Part shown: piece after piece, positions 1 through 5,813 of the stretch
How the letters are laid out: the number at the start of each line of letters is the position of its first letter
Position numbering within the stretch: position 1 is the first letter of the stretch
NCBI GenBank assembly: GCA_947175585.1
Contig: CAMWNL010000135.1
Span: 1 to 5,813 of the forward strand
DNA from: an uncultured Bacteroidales bacterium
Lineage (GTDB): Bacteria; Bacteroidota; Bacteroidia; Bacteroidales; Muribaculaceae
Reading direction: 5' to 3'
Length of the DNA stretch: 5,813 nt
Notes under the pieces: generated by a model
The model's input: only the letters and a program-made list of their open reading frames with translations
The model's database searches: none
Told to the model about the DNA's origin: nothing
Translations under genes and position numbers: made by a program

Positions 1-182
1 GTATAGATGTCAACGGAGACTTTGTCGAGGAAGGCGCTCAGGTTGAAATTGGCGGTGACGACAGATATGTGGCTGTATGCAGAAAATGTTGGAGAAACAA
101 AAGGATTGAGCAGAGTGCGCGCGGAGCGTTGCCTCTTTTTGAAGATGAACACGAACAAGAGCCTCTGACTCTTGTTGATTGA
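1..182 (+). CDS. tdk: Thymidine kinase, C-terminal fragment (5' end outside window)
   Basis: This is the last 59 codons of an open frame (codons from base 3, stop TGA at 180-182). Thymidine kinase phosphorylates thymidine to dTMP in the cytoplasm for nucleotide salvage. The visible part contains EIGGDDRYVAVCRKC (fragment residues 15-29), which lines up with the C-terminal block of E. coli-type Tdk as I recall it (VIGGNERYVSVCRKH). C26 and C29 would be the second half of the structural zinc site, with Cys where E. coli has His. A polar, acidic tail of about 30 residues follows, ending LTLVD, and is probably disordered. The P-loop and the catalytic and lid regions lie upstream and cannot be checked. 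The next gene begins 23 bp after the stop, so co-transcription is likely. The assignment rests on one motif block, but it is distinctive. Confidence 0.82.
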   Translation, partial: IDVNGDFVEEGAQVEIGGDDRYVAVCRKCWRNKRIEQSARGALPLFEDEHEQEPLTLVD

Positions 183-205
183 TTAAGGAGAAAGAAGAAG
201 TTAAT

Positions 206-658
206 ATGATAGTATGTGACATTATAAACGCTGATAGAGTCAAGGGTATAAGCAATGCACTTGATATTGCAATTGACTGGTTGCAGGCTCATCGCGGTGA
301 CAAATTTGAAAAAGGCACTATTACTATAGATCCGGAAAAGAGAGTCACCGTCAAATGCGAAGAACCGCACATGCGGACGCCTGAAGTTGCTGAACTTGAA
401 GCTCACCGTCGATATATTGATATTCATGTACCTCTTAAAAGCAATGAGACTATCGGGTGGGCATCGGTTGACCGCCTGAAATATCCTCACGGTGATTATG
501 ACGAGGACCGCGACATATGTTTCTTTGGAGACTCGGCGACCTGTCGTCTTCATCTTAGAGTTGGACAGATGGCTGTATTTTTTCCTGAAGACGCCCATGC
601 ACCCAATATAGGTATCGGCGCACATAGAAAATTGTGTATAAAAGTTCCTGTTGAGTGA
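206..658 (+). CDS. YhcH/YjgK/YiaL (DUF386) family cupin-like protein
   Basis: A 150-residue protein, the usual length for this family, which includes E. coli YhcH, YiaL, EbgC and TabA. Family members are small cytoplasmic beta-sandwich proteins with a metal-binding pocket. Roles suggested for relatives include handling of sugars such as sialic acid derivatives and effects on biofilm, but the substrate here is unknown. The hallmark blocks are present: EAHRRYIDIH at residues 65-74 (E65, H67, D72, H74) and FFPEDAHAP at 125-133 (H131), followed by a C-terminal KLCIKV strand. The ATG at 206 is preferred because MIVCDI matches the normal start of the family. An in-frame TTG at 179 would add nine polar residues and overlap the tdk stop. 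The purine-rich AAGGAG at 185-190 is about 15 bases from the ATG, far for a ribosome binding site. The gene lies 23 bp after tdk and 3 bp before the DUF3108 gene, so it is very probably in the same operon. Confidence 0.88.
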   Translation: MIVCDIINADRVKGISNALDIAIDWLQAHRGDKFEKGTITIDPEKRVTVKCEEPHMRTPEVAELEAHRRYIDIHVPLKSNETIGWASVDRLKYPHGDYDEDRDICFFGDSATCRLHLRVGQMAVFFPEDAHAPNIGIGAHRKLCIKVPVE

Positions 659-661
659 CGT

Positions 662-1429
662 ATGAAGACCTTAATGTTAAGACTGATTATTGGGTTGGTT
701 GCGATTGCCGCGAGCAATGTAGCCATTGCCGTTACGCATTTCAATGATGAAACTCTTAACTACAAGGTAAATTATAAATGGGGTCTGATTAATAAGCAGG
801 CCGGGCATGCTAAGTTGACCCTAAAAAATGTAGGCGAAGACTATGTAGTTCAGCTCACTGCTGCTTCTGAACCGTGGGCAGATAAGTATTATCAGGTGCG
901 CGACACACTCAATGGCATTATCGAACGAGATAATTTCAGATCAAAGTTCTATGAGAAAATTGCCCATGAAGGAAATGAAGACAAACACGATACTGTCACT
1001 TTTGGCTATGACGGCGATATAGTGACCGGAGCGTGTACGCGCAGGGTTGTCCGTAAAGGCAAAGAGCGTGTAAATCAGAAATTGATGCTTGAAGCCGAAG
1101 GTACGACTGTCGATATGATCAGCGCCTATTATTATATGCGGTCTATTGATTACAACAATTGGAAAGTGGGGGATAAAGAGACTATAACGATTTTTTCAGG
1201 TAAGAGAAAAGAAGCTCTTACAATTGAGTATCACGGCATAGAGGATGTCAAGGCTGATAAAAAGACTTTCCGTTGTTATCACATCACGTTTATATTCACC
1301 TCTGATGGAGGGAAAAAGACTTCTGATGATATGGATGCGTGGATAAGTGCGGATCAGAGACGCATACCTGTCAGACTTGAAGGAAAGTTGCCTGTCGGTA
1401 AGGTGCATTGTATTTATACAGGTCAATGA
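662..1429 (+). CDS. Exported DUF3108 domain-containing protein
   Basis: A 255-residue protein that starts with a clear Sec signal peptide: K2 and R7, a hydrophobic core at residues 8-18, and an AIA motif at 21-23 giving likely cleavage before V24. There is no lipobox cysteine, so it is expected to be a soluble periplasmic protein. The mature part reads as DUF3108 throughout. The N-terminal block LNYKVNYKWGLINKQAG is at about residues 32-48, YYQVRDTLNGIIE follows at about 78-90, and the C-terminal block DAWISADQRRIPVRLEG ends in a final beta strand. The family is predicted to be beta-rich and has no established biochemical function. It begins 3 bp after the DUF386 gene with no Shine-Dalgarno sequence, and its stop lies 7 bp before the rpoN start. 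That spacing suggests coupled expression but does not show a shared function. Confidence 0.85.
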   Translation: MKTLMLRLIIGLVAIAASNVAIAVTHFNDETLNYKVNYKWGLINKQAGHAKLTLKNVGEDYVVQLTAASEPWADKYYQVRDTLNGIIERDNFRSKFYEKIAHEGNEDKHDTVTFGYDGDIVTGACTRRVVRKGKERVNQKLMLEAEGTTVDMISAYYYMRSIDYNNWKVGDKETITIFSGKRKEALTIEYHGIEDVKADKKTFRCYHITFIFTSDGGKKTSDDMDAWISADQRRIPVRLEGKLPVGKVHCIYTGQ

Positions 1430-1436
1430 AATCGAG

Positions 1437-2876
1437 ATGAGCGAGCAATTGAAAATCGAACAGCAGACAAAGTTACAGCAGCGGCTGAATCCGCGACAGG
1501 TGATTTTTGGACGCTATCTCGAAATGACGACACCTGAGATTGAAGATGAGGTCAGGCGCGTAATTGACGAGAATCCGGCTCTTGAAGTGGTCAGTGAGCA
1601 TGGAAATGATTTGTCGGAGAGTGCAGGTGAAGATACTTTTGGTGAGAGTGCCGAGCAGTTACAGCTCGCAGATTATGGTAGCGAGGACGATGTTCCGACT
1701 CATCGGCTCGAAGCCACGGGTTTGCACTCCGGCAGCCATTTTGGAGATTATCTTGCAGTAGGAGAGGACTCGTCTCTGATGCAGGTATTGATGGATCAGC
1801 TGACAGATATAGATCTTAATGATAACGAGCGCAAAATTGCAGAGTATATAATCGGTAATCTTGACGATAACGGCTATATGACGCGTTCGCTTGCCGATAT
1901 TGCTGATGATGTAGCCATAGCCGAGGGTTTTACTCCCGGGATGAATATGGTTAAAGATGTCTTTGCAAAGGTGAGGCATCTCGATCCTGCAGGCGTGGGG
2001 GCTGTTGATCTGCGTGACTGTCTGTTGCTGCAGATTGACCGGTTTCCGATTAATCTCACTACAAAAATCGCGAGAGAGATTATCTCCGATTGGTTTGATT
2101 TGTTTTCAAAAAAACATTTTGAGCAGTTGTGTGTCCATCTCGGTATCGATCAGAAAGAGATGCATGCTGCCCTTGACTTCATTAAAGGACTTAACCCTAA
2201 ACCTGGAGCTTTGGTTGAGGGTAATTCATTAGACGATCGGCTGAGACATATTATACCTGATTTTGCAGTCGACATAGATCGCGACGGTGTGGCAACCGTC
2301 AGCCTTTTGAATAATATACCTGAACTTGCAATCGAAGAGAGTTTTAGGATTGATGATCTGCCGGTATCGACAAACAGACGTGACACTGAGGCGATGGCTT
2401 TTATCAAGCGGCGCCATGATGATGCGGCTGCATTTATTGATGTGCTGAAAATGAGATCTGAAACCCTTATGGCAGTTATGCAGGCGATAGTCAGAATTCA
2501 ACATCGTTTCTTCGAGACTAATGATCGTTCGATGATAAAACCGATGATAATTAAAGATATTGCGGCTATAACGGGTCTTAATATATCAGTTATCTCACGT
2601 GCGGCAGCCGGTAAATATGTATTGACCTCACAGGGAGTCTATCCGCTGAAAATGTTTTTCAATGAGCGTCCGAAAGACGATGCTGATGCTTCGTCACATG
2701 AGATACTCGGAGCCCTGGCTAAGATAATTGATGGTGAGGATAAACGTCATCCCCTCAGCGATGAGGCGCTCAGTGAGAAGCTTGCGGAGCAAGGCTATGA
2801 CATAGCTCGCCGTACTGTAACCAAGTATCGCGAACGTCTCGGATTGCCTGTTGCACGACTGAGAAAACAATTTTGA
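1437..2876 (+). CDS. rpoN: RNA polymerase sigma-54 factor
   Basis: A 479-residue sigma-54, the usual size. It directs core RNA polymerase to -24/-12 promoters, which open only with help from AAA+ enhancer-binding activators. Region I is Gln-rich and ends in the family signature DENPALE (residues 44-50). An acidic linker (about 51-110) follows, then the core-binding domain with HLDPAGVGAVDLRDCLLLQI (181-200), GLNPKPG (251-257) and IPDF (273-276). The helix-turn-helix region is at about 372-395 (IKDIAAITGLNISVISRAA). The RpoN box is ARRTVTKYRE (457-466), one residue from the canonical ARRTVAKYRE. The open frame extends 30 codons upstream to an ATG at 1347 inside the DUF3108 gene. The ATG at 1437 is chosen because MSEQLKIEQQ gives a normal region I start and avoids an 83-bp overlap. 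No activator gene is in the window. Confidence 0.97.
   Translation: MSEQLKIEQQTKLQQRLNPRQVIFGRYLEMTTPEIEDEVRRVIDENPALEVVSEHGNDLSESAGEDTFGESAEQLQLADYGSEDDVPTHRLEATGLHSGSHFGDYLAVGEDSSLMQVLMDQLTDIDLNDNERKIAEYIIGNLDDNGYMTRSLADIADDVAIAEGFTPGMNMVKDVFAKVRHLDPAGVGAVDLRDCLLLQIDRFPINLTTKIAREIISDWFDLFSKKHFEQLCVHLGIDQKEMHAALDFIKGLNPKPGALVEGNSLDDRLRHIIPDFAVDIDRDGVATVSLLNNIPELAIEESFRIDDLPVSTNRRDTEAMAFIKRRHDDAAAFIDVLKMRSETLMAVMQAIVRIQHRFFETNDRSMIKPMIIKDIAAITGLNISVISRAAAGKYVLTSQGVYPLKMFFNERPKDDADASSHEILGALAKIIDGEDKRHPLSDEALSEKLAEQGYDIARRTVTKYRERLGLPVARLRKQF
1610..1641 (+). promoter_or_regulatory. Bacteroides-type promoter match inside rpoN (tentative)
   Basis: TTTG at 1610-1613 and TACTTTTG at 1634-1641 are separated by 20 bp. 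They match both parts of the published Bacteroides housekeeping consensus (TTTG at -33, TAnnTTTG at -7) with suitable spacing. Transcription would start near 1647-1650, within the acidic linker of rpoN. It could supply an internal transcript for the PAP2-like, purE, ispG and M16 genes. The site lies in coding sequence, so a chance match is possible. A by-eye scan of both strands found no other site with both elements at this spacing. Confidence 0.3.
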
Positions 2877-2889
2877 AATTTATACTGTA

Positions 2890-3528
2890 ATGGAAGAAAT
2901 AAAACGACATACGGTGCTCTCACGCACAGCTCAGGTAATAAGTGATTTGTTTTCCCCCATCGTGTTACCTGCCTATATGATGGCGGCAGCTATGTGGGTA
3001 TCGCCGTTATCTGTAGCTCCTGAGAGGGTTAGACTAATCACTATGGGTGTTGTAACCGCTCTTACCGCAATTGTGCCTACAGCTGTTATACTTACCCTGA
3101 TCAAACTGGGCAAAGCCAAAGATGTTAGTCTCTCTTCAAGATCTGAGAGATATATTCCGTATGTTGTCAGTATAGTGTGCTATCTTGCGACGGCATTGTT
3201 TCTTGGTAGTGCTAATGCCCCGATGTGGCTACGCAGTTTTTATCTTGGAGCTGCCTTTGCCGGAGTGCTTGCCTATGCGATAACGAGCAAATGGAAAATC
3301 AGCGCGCACTCCTCGTCGGTTGGTGGAGTTGCTGCCGTCTTGGCGTGGATGAGCTATCATGGCCTGCTTATTTATGGGTCGATGCTATGGGTAAGTGCCG
3401 GCATTATACTTTGTGGTCTCGTCGGAACATCGCGCTTGATACTTCATCGCCATACTCCGGCTCAAGTATTTGCCGGATATTGCCTGGGTGCACTCTCAGA
3501 ACTTGGCATACTGATTATTTTAGGATAA
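2890..3528 (+). CDS. PAP2-like (phosphatidic acid phosphatase type 2) integral membrane protein
   Basis: A 212-residue, strongly hydrophobic protein with about six predicted membrane segments, near residues 21-37, 48-72, 88-107, 114-132, 143-180 (one or two) and 191-211. PAP2 enzymes remove phosphate from lipid phosphates such as phosphatidic acid, phosphatidylglycerophosphate or undecaprenyl pyrophosphate at the membrane. Degenerate versions of the three PAP2 motifs are visible. Motif 1 is K77-x6-R84, but followed by Ser rather than Pro. Motif 2 is ISAH (137-140) in place of PSGH, keeping H140. Motif 3 is S181-R182-x5-H188, but Q192 replaces the usual Asp of Hx3D. The overall pattern, ending HTPAQVFAGYCLG, resembles proteins often annotated as PAP2 family in Bacteroidota. 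The substrate cannot be told, and activity is uncertain. It starts 13 bp after rpoN and ends 23 bp before purE. Confidence 0.75.
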   Translation: MEEIKRHTVLSRTAQVISDLFSPIVLPAYMMAAAMWVSPLSVAPERVRLITMGVVTALTAIVPTAVILTLIKLGKAKDVSLSSRSERYIPYVVSIVCYLATALFLGSANAPMWLRSFYLGAAFAGVLAYAITSKWKISAHSSSVGGVAAVLAWMSYHGLLIYGSMLWVSAGIILCGLVGTSRLILHRHTPAQVFAGYCLGALSELGILIILG

Positions 3529-3551
3529 TTTAAAACATAAGATAAATATAA

Positions 3552-4058
3552 ATGAAAGCAGTAGTGAGCATTATCATGGGTAGTACTTCTGACCTGCCCA
3601 TATTACGCAAAGCGGCCGACTTCCTCGAAGAAATGCAGGTGCCGTTTGAAATGAACGCCCTCAGCGCGCATCGCACTCCCCATGAAGTTGAAGAGTTTGC
3701 GACCGGTGCGGCTGAGAGAGGTATTAAAGTAATTATCGCTGCAGCCGGAATGGCCGCAGCCTTACCAGGCGTGATTGCAGCTTTGACAACACTCCCTGTC
3801 ATAGGTTTGCCGATTGACTCAACCCTCCACGGACAGGACGCTTTGCTCTCAATAGTTCAGATGCCTCCGGGCATACCTGTAGCCACAGTCGGTATCAACG
3901 CCGGTCTTAATGCCGCAATACTTGCTGTCAGGATGCTTGCTGTGTCAGATGAATCACTGGCCGAAAGATACGCAGTTTACTGCGCTTCACTGTCAAAAAA
4001 AATAGTGAAAGCTAATGCTGACCTTGCCGCCATTAATGACTATAAATTTAAAGTTTGA
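3552..4058 (+). CDS. purE: N5-carboxyaminoimidazole ribonucleotide mutase, class I PurE
   Basis: A 168-residue protein, full length for class I PurE. In bacteria with PurK it converts N5-CAIR to CAIR in de novo purine synthesis, in the cytoplasm and usually as an octamer. Visible motifs are [10 protein letters not shown] (residues 7-16, phosphate and ribose binding with S11, S13 and D14), SAHRTP (38-43, with H40 equal to the catalytic His45 of E. coli) and [16 protein letters not shown] (100-115). In the block [13 protein letters not shown] (61-73), Ala70 stands where E. coli PurE has His75. No purK is in the window, so the partner must be encoded elsewhere or be absent. The leader is AT-rich with no Shine-Dalgarno sequence, as is common in this phylum. 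The start is the only ATG giving the conserved first strand (AVVSIIMGS). Confidence 0.96.
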   Translation: MKAVVSIIMGSTSDLPILRKAADFLEEMQVPFEMNALSAHRTPHEVEEFATGAAERGIKVIIAAAGMAAALPGVIAALTTLPVIGLPIDSTLHGQDALLSIVQMPPGIPVATVGINAGLNAAILAVRMLAVSDESLAERYAVYCASLSKKIVKANADLAAINDYKFKV

Positions 4059-4080
4059 AATAGATAGACATTAAATAACT

Positions 4081-5643
4081 ATGGCTCACAGAGATTTCCG
4101 TCGTAAAACATCCGAAGTTAAAGTCGGAGGCATTACTATTGGTGGCGATGCCCCTATTCGTTTACAGTCGATGACTAACACATCAACGCTTGACACTGAG
4201 GCGTCGGTGGCTCAATGCGTAGCGATTGCCAATGCCGGCGCAGATATTGTAAGATTGACGGCTCAGGGTGTTGCGCAAGCACAAAACATGGGTGAAATCT
4301 GTCGTCGGTTGAGAGAGATTGGAGTTGATATTCCGTTGGTTGCTGATATCCATTTCAATCCGGCTGCTGCGTTTGAGGCCGCTACCAGAGTTGAAAAGGT
4401 CAGAATCAATCCCGGAAACTTTGTGGATCCCGGAAGAACTTTTAAAAAACTCAGTTATACTGATGAGGAGTATGCTGAAGAACTCAAAAAAATCTCTGAC
4501 AAGCTTGTTCCCTTTTTGAAAGTGTGTCGGGAAAATGGCACGGCTATACGTCTGGGTGTAAACCATGGCTCTCTTTCTGACCGTATCATGAGTCGATATG
4601 GAGATACACCGGCCGGCATGGTAGAGTCTGCGATGGAATTTCTTCGCGTATGCCGTAATGAGGGTTTTAACGATGTTGTTATTTCAATCAAGGCGTCAAA
4701 TGTGGTGGTGATGACTCAGACTGTGAGACTGCTTGTCGAAGCTATGGATGCAGAAGACATGCACTATCCCTTGCATCTTGGTGTTACCGAGGCCGGTGAT
4801 GCCGAAGATGGTCGGGTCAAGTCTGCTGTCGGAATCGGGTCATTACTTGCGGATGGCATCGGAGACACAATTCGCGTATCGCTTAGCGAAGCTCCCGAAA
4901 ACGAAATCCCTGTCGCGAGAAAGTTAGTTGAGCATATCAACCGTATTGCGTCTGATGAGATCGAACGATCAGAGGCCCCCAAAATTCCGGATGGTATCAC
5001 CAGACCTGTTCCGGTTGCAGCCGGAGTCGATTTTGATGTAGCAGTTGGTTTGCCTGATGGCTATGAACTCGTCGAGTCTCATAGAGCCAATGCTATTTCT
5101 GATATCCGTCGTCAGTTTGCAGAGCGCTACGACACCGGTAACTATAAACCGACAGTCATTAAAATTTCATATCCTGCCGATTATGATGCAGATCGCGTGA
5201 CAGTCGCCGCGTCCGTCGATTTTGGCTCGCTGTTACTTGATGGATTTGGTGACGGTATCTGGATTGAAGCACCGGGGGTATCTGCCGAAAAGTTACATTC
5301 TCTTGAAATGAGTATATTACAGGCAACCCGTCGTCGTATCTCAAAAACCGAGTATATAGCTTGTCCCGGCTGTGGACGTACTCTATTTGATTTGCCGTCT
5401 GTCTTACAGACTATAAAGGCCGGAACGTCACATCTTAAAGGGTTGAAAATCGGCGTTATGGGTTGCATTGTGAATGGGCCGGGCGAAATGGCTGATGCTG
5501 ATTATGGTTATGTCGGAGCTGCGAGCGGATGCGTGAGTCTGTATAAAGGTAAGGAGTGTATGGTGAAAAATATACCTGCCGATGAAGCTTTGCCGCGTTT
5601 GATTGAACTGATAAAGGAAAATGGCGACTGGGTCGATGAGTAA
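4081..5643 (+). CDS. ispG: 4-hydroxy-3-methylbut-2-enyl diphosphate synthase (IspG/GcpE), insertion-bearing type
   Basis: A 520-residue protein that makes HMBPP from MEcPP in the methylerythritol phosphate route to isoprenoids, using a [4Fe-4S] cluster. The N-terminal TIM barrel (about 1-290) has RLQSMTNTST (27-36), ADIVRLTAQG (54-63), VADIHFNP (88-95) and KVRINPGN (106-113). An extra segment at about 291-420 contains SVDFGSLLLDGFGDGIW (378-394), typical of the three-domain form of Bacteroidota, Chlamydia and plants and absent from the short E. coli form. The C-terminal reductase-like domain supplies cluster ligands C428 and C431 (ACPGCGR), C462 (GCIVNGPGE) and probably E469. The whole protein is shorter than the roughly 600 residues I remember for Bacteroides homologues, so its insertion looks reduced. 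It begins 22 bp after purE, and its stop overlaps the start of the peptidase gene. Confidence 0.97.
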   Translation: MAHRDFRRKTSEVKVGGITIGGDAPIRLQSMTNTSTLDTEASVAQCVAIANAGADIVRLTAQGVAQAQNMGEICRRLREIGVDIPLVADIHFNPAAAFEAATRVEKVRINPGNFVDPGRTFKKLSYTDEEYAEELKKISDKLVPFLKVCRENGTAIRLGVNHGSLSDRIMSRYGDTPAGMVESAMEFLRVCRNEGFNDVVISIKASNVVVMTQTVRLLVEAMDAEDMHYPLHLGVTEAGDAEDGRVKSAVGIGSLLADGIGDTIRVSLSEAPENEIPVARKLVEHINRIASDEIERSEAPKIPDGITRPVPVAAGVDFDVAVGLPDGYELVESHRANAISDIRRQFAERYDTGNYKPTVIKISYPADYDADRVTVAASVDFGSLLLDGFGDGIWIEAPGVSAEKLHSLEMSILQATRRRISKTEYIACPGCGRTLFDLPSVLQTIKAGTSHLKGLKIGVMGCIVNGPGEMADADYGYVGAASGCVSLYKGKECMVKNIPADEALPRLIELIKENGDWVDE

Positions 5644-5813
5644 AAGACACCCTGAGATAATCACAACTGTACTTTCAAACGGTATCAGAGCTGTACACAC
5701 TCTCTGCCGTGCGAGCGCAGTTGAGATTTTTGGTATAACCGTTAAAGCCGGTAGCCGAAACGAAAGCCTGGATATGCATGGATTAGCTCACTTCGTAGAG
5801 CACACCATCTTTA
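5636..5813 (+). CDS. M16 family (pitrilysin-type) zinc metallopeptidase, N-terminal fragment
   Basis: This is the first 59 codons of a gene that runs off the window. The inverted zinc motif HxxEH is present as H52-F-V-E55-H56 in GLAHFVEHTIF, preceded by the characteristic AGSRNE block (residues 38-43). This is the N-terminal catalytic half of an M16 peptidase; full-length relatives are often around 400-450 residues or larger, and usually cleave peptides or exported proteins. No signal peptide is visible, since MSKRHPEIITTVLSNGIRAVH is polar and runs straight into the fold, so this member is probably cytoplasmic. The ATG at 5636 overlaps the ispG stop by 8 bp (ATGAGTAA), a layout typical of translational coupling. 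An in-frame ATG at 5621 would add five residues (MATGS) and is the alternative. The second zinc-ligand Glu and the C-terminal domain lie outside the window. Confidence 0.9.
   Translation, partial: MSKRHPEIITTVLSNGIRAVHTLCRASAVEIFGITVKAGSRNESLDMHGLAHFVEHTIF

Noticed and set aside
38..625. A 195-codon open frame on the complementary strand across tdk and the DUF386 gene
   Set aside because: Its translation has no recognisable domain and is rich in Ser, Cys and Phe without order. It lies wholly opposite two well-supported genes, so it is a reading-frame shadow.
1347..1436. Upstream 30-codon extension of rpoN from the ATG at 1347
   Set aside because: It would overlap the conserved end of the DUF3108 gene, and its residues do not resemble a sigma-54 N-terminus.
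1468..1475. Minus-strand TAACTTTG (-7-like element) at the start of rpoN
   Set aside because: No CAAA, the complement of the -33 element, lies about 20 bp away on the correct side, and there is no minus-strand gene to serve.
3738..3760. Inverted repeat GCTGCAGCC / GGCCGCAGC with a 5-base loop in purE
   Set aside because: It has a mismatch, lacks a T-run, lies mid-gene, and is accounted for by Ala- and Gly-rich conserved codons (AAAGMAAA).
3782..3809. TTTG followed by TAGGTTTG in purE, resembling a Bacteroides promoter
   Set aside because: The spacer is only 16 bp, well short of about 19-21 bp, so the two elements are unlikely to act together.
4536..4552. TGGCACG, a perfect -24 element for a sigma-54 promoter, inside ispG
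   Set aside because: The required GC at the -12 position is absent (CG occurs there) and no TTGC follows at the correct spacing, so it is a coding coincidence.
4183..4566. A 127-codon open frame on the complementary strand within ispG
   Set aside because: It is opposite the highly conserved IspG barrel, has no family features and is explained by codon bias of the sense gene.

Overview
This 5.8-kb window looks like chromosomal DNA from a member of the Bacteroidota, most likely order Bacteroidales and possibly a Muribaculaceae-like gut bacterium. The supporting signs are a long-type IspG with an insertion domain, a sigma-54 factor of Bacteroidales type, a DUF3108 exported protein, near-absence of Shine-Dalgarno sequences with AT-rich leaders before several starts, and moderate G+C judged by eye. 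The family-level placement is inference from remembered homologues; no search was run.

Layout: all eight genes are on the + strand and almost touch. In order they are the 3' end of thymidine kinase (tdk, to 182), a YhcH/YjgK/YiaL (DUF386) cupin-like protein (206-658), an exported DUF3108 protein (662-1429), RNA polymerase sigma-54 (rpoN, 1437-2876), a PAP2-like membrane protein (2890-3528), N5-carboxyaminoimidazole ribonucleotide mutase (purE, 3552-4058), the isoprenoid enzyme IspG (4081-5643) and the 5' end of an M16 zinc peptidase (from 5636). The widest gap between genes is 23 bp and the last two genes overlap by 8 bp. No tRNA, rRNA, CRISPR array, insertion sequence or convincing terminator was seen, and no stretch over 300 bp lacks a gene.

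The genes do not form one pathway. They cover nucleotide salvage (tdk), purine synthesis (purE), isoprenoid precursor synthesis (ispG), transcription (rpoN), envelope lipid chemistry (PAP2-like protein) and protein processing (M16). The arrangement reads as a packed housekeeping transcription unit rather than a specialised system. There is no sign of a novel defence, mobile or biosynthetic system. The observations most worth a second look are a full match to the Bacteroides-type vegetative promoter consensus inside rpoN, a PAP2-like protein with altered catalytic motifs, an Ala at an otherwise His position in PurE, and an IspG that seems short for the insertion-bearing class.
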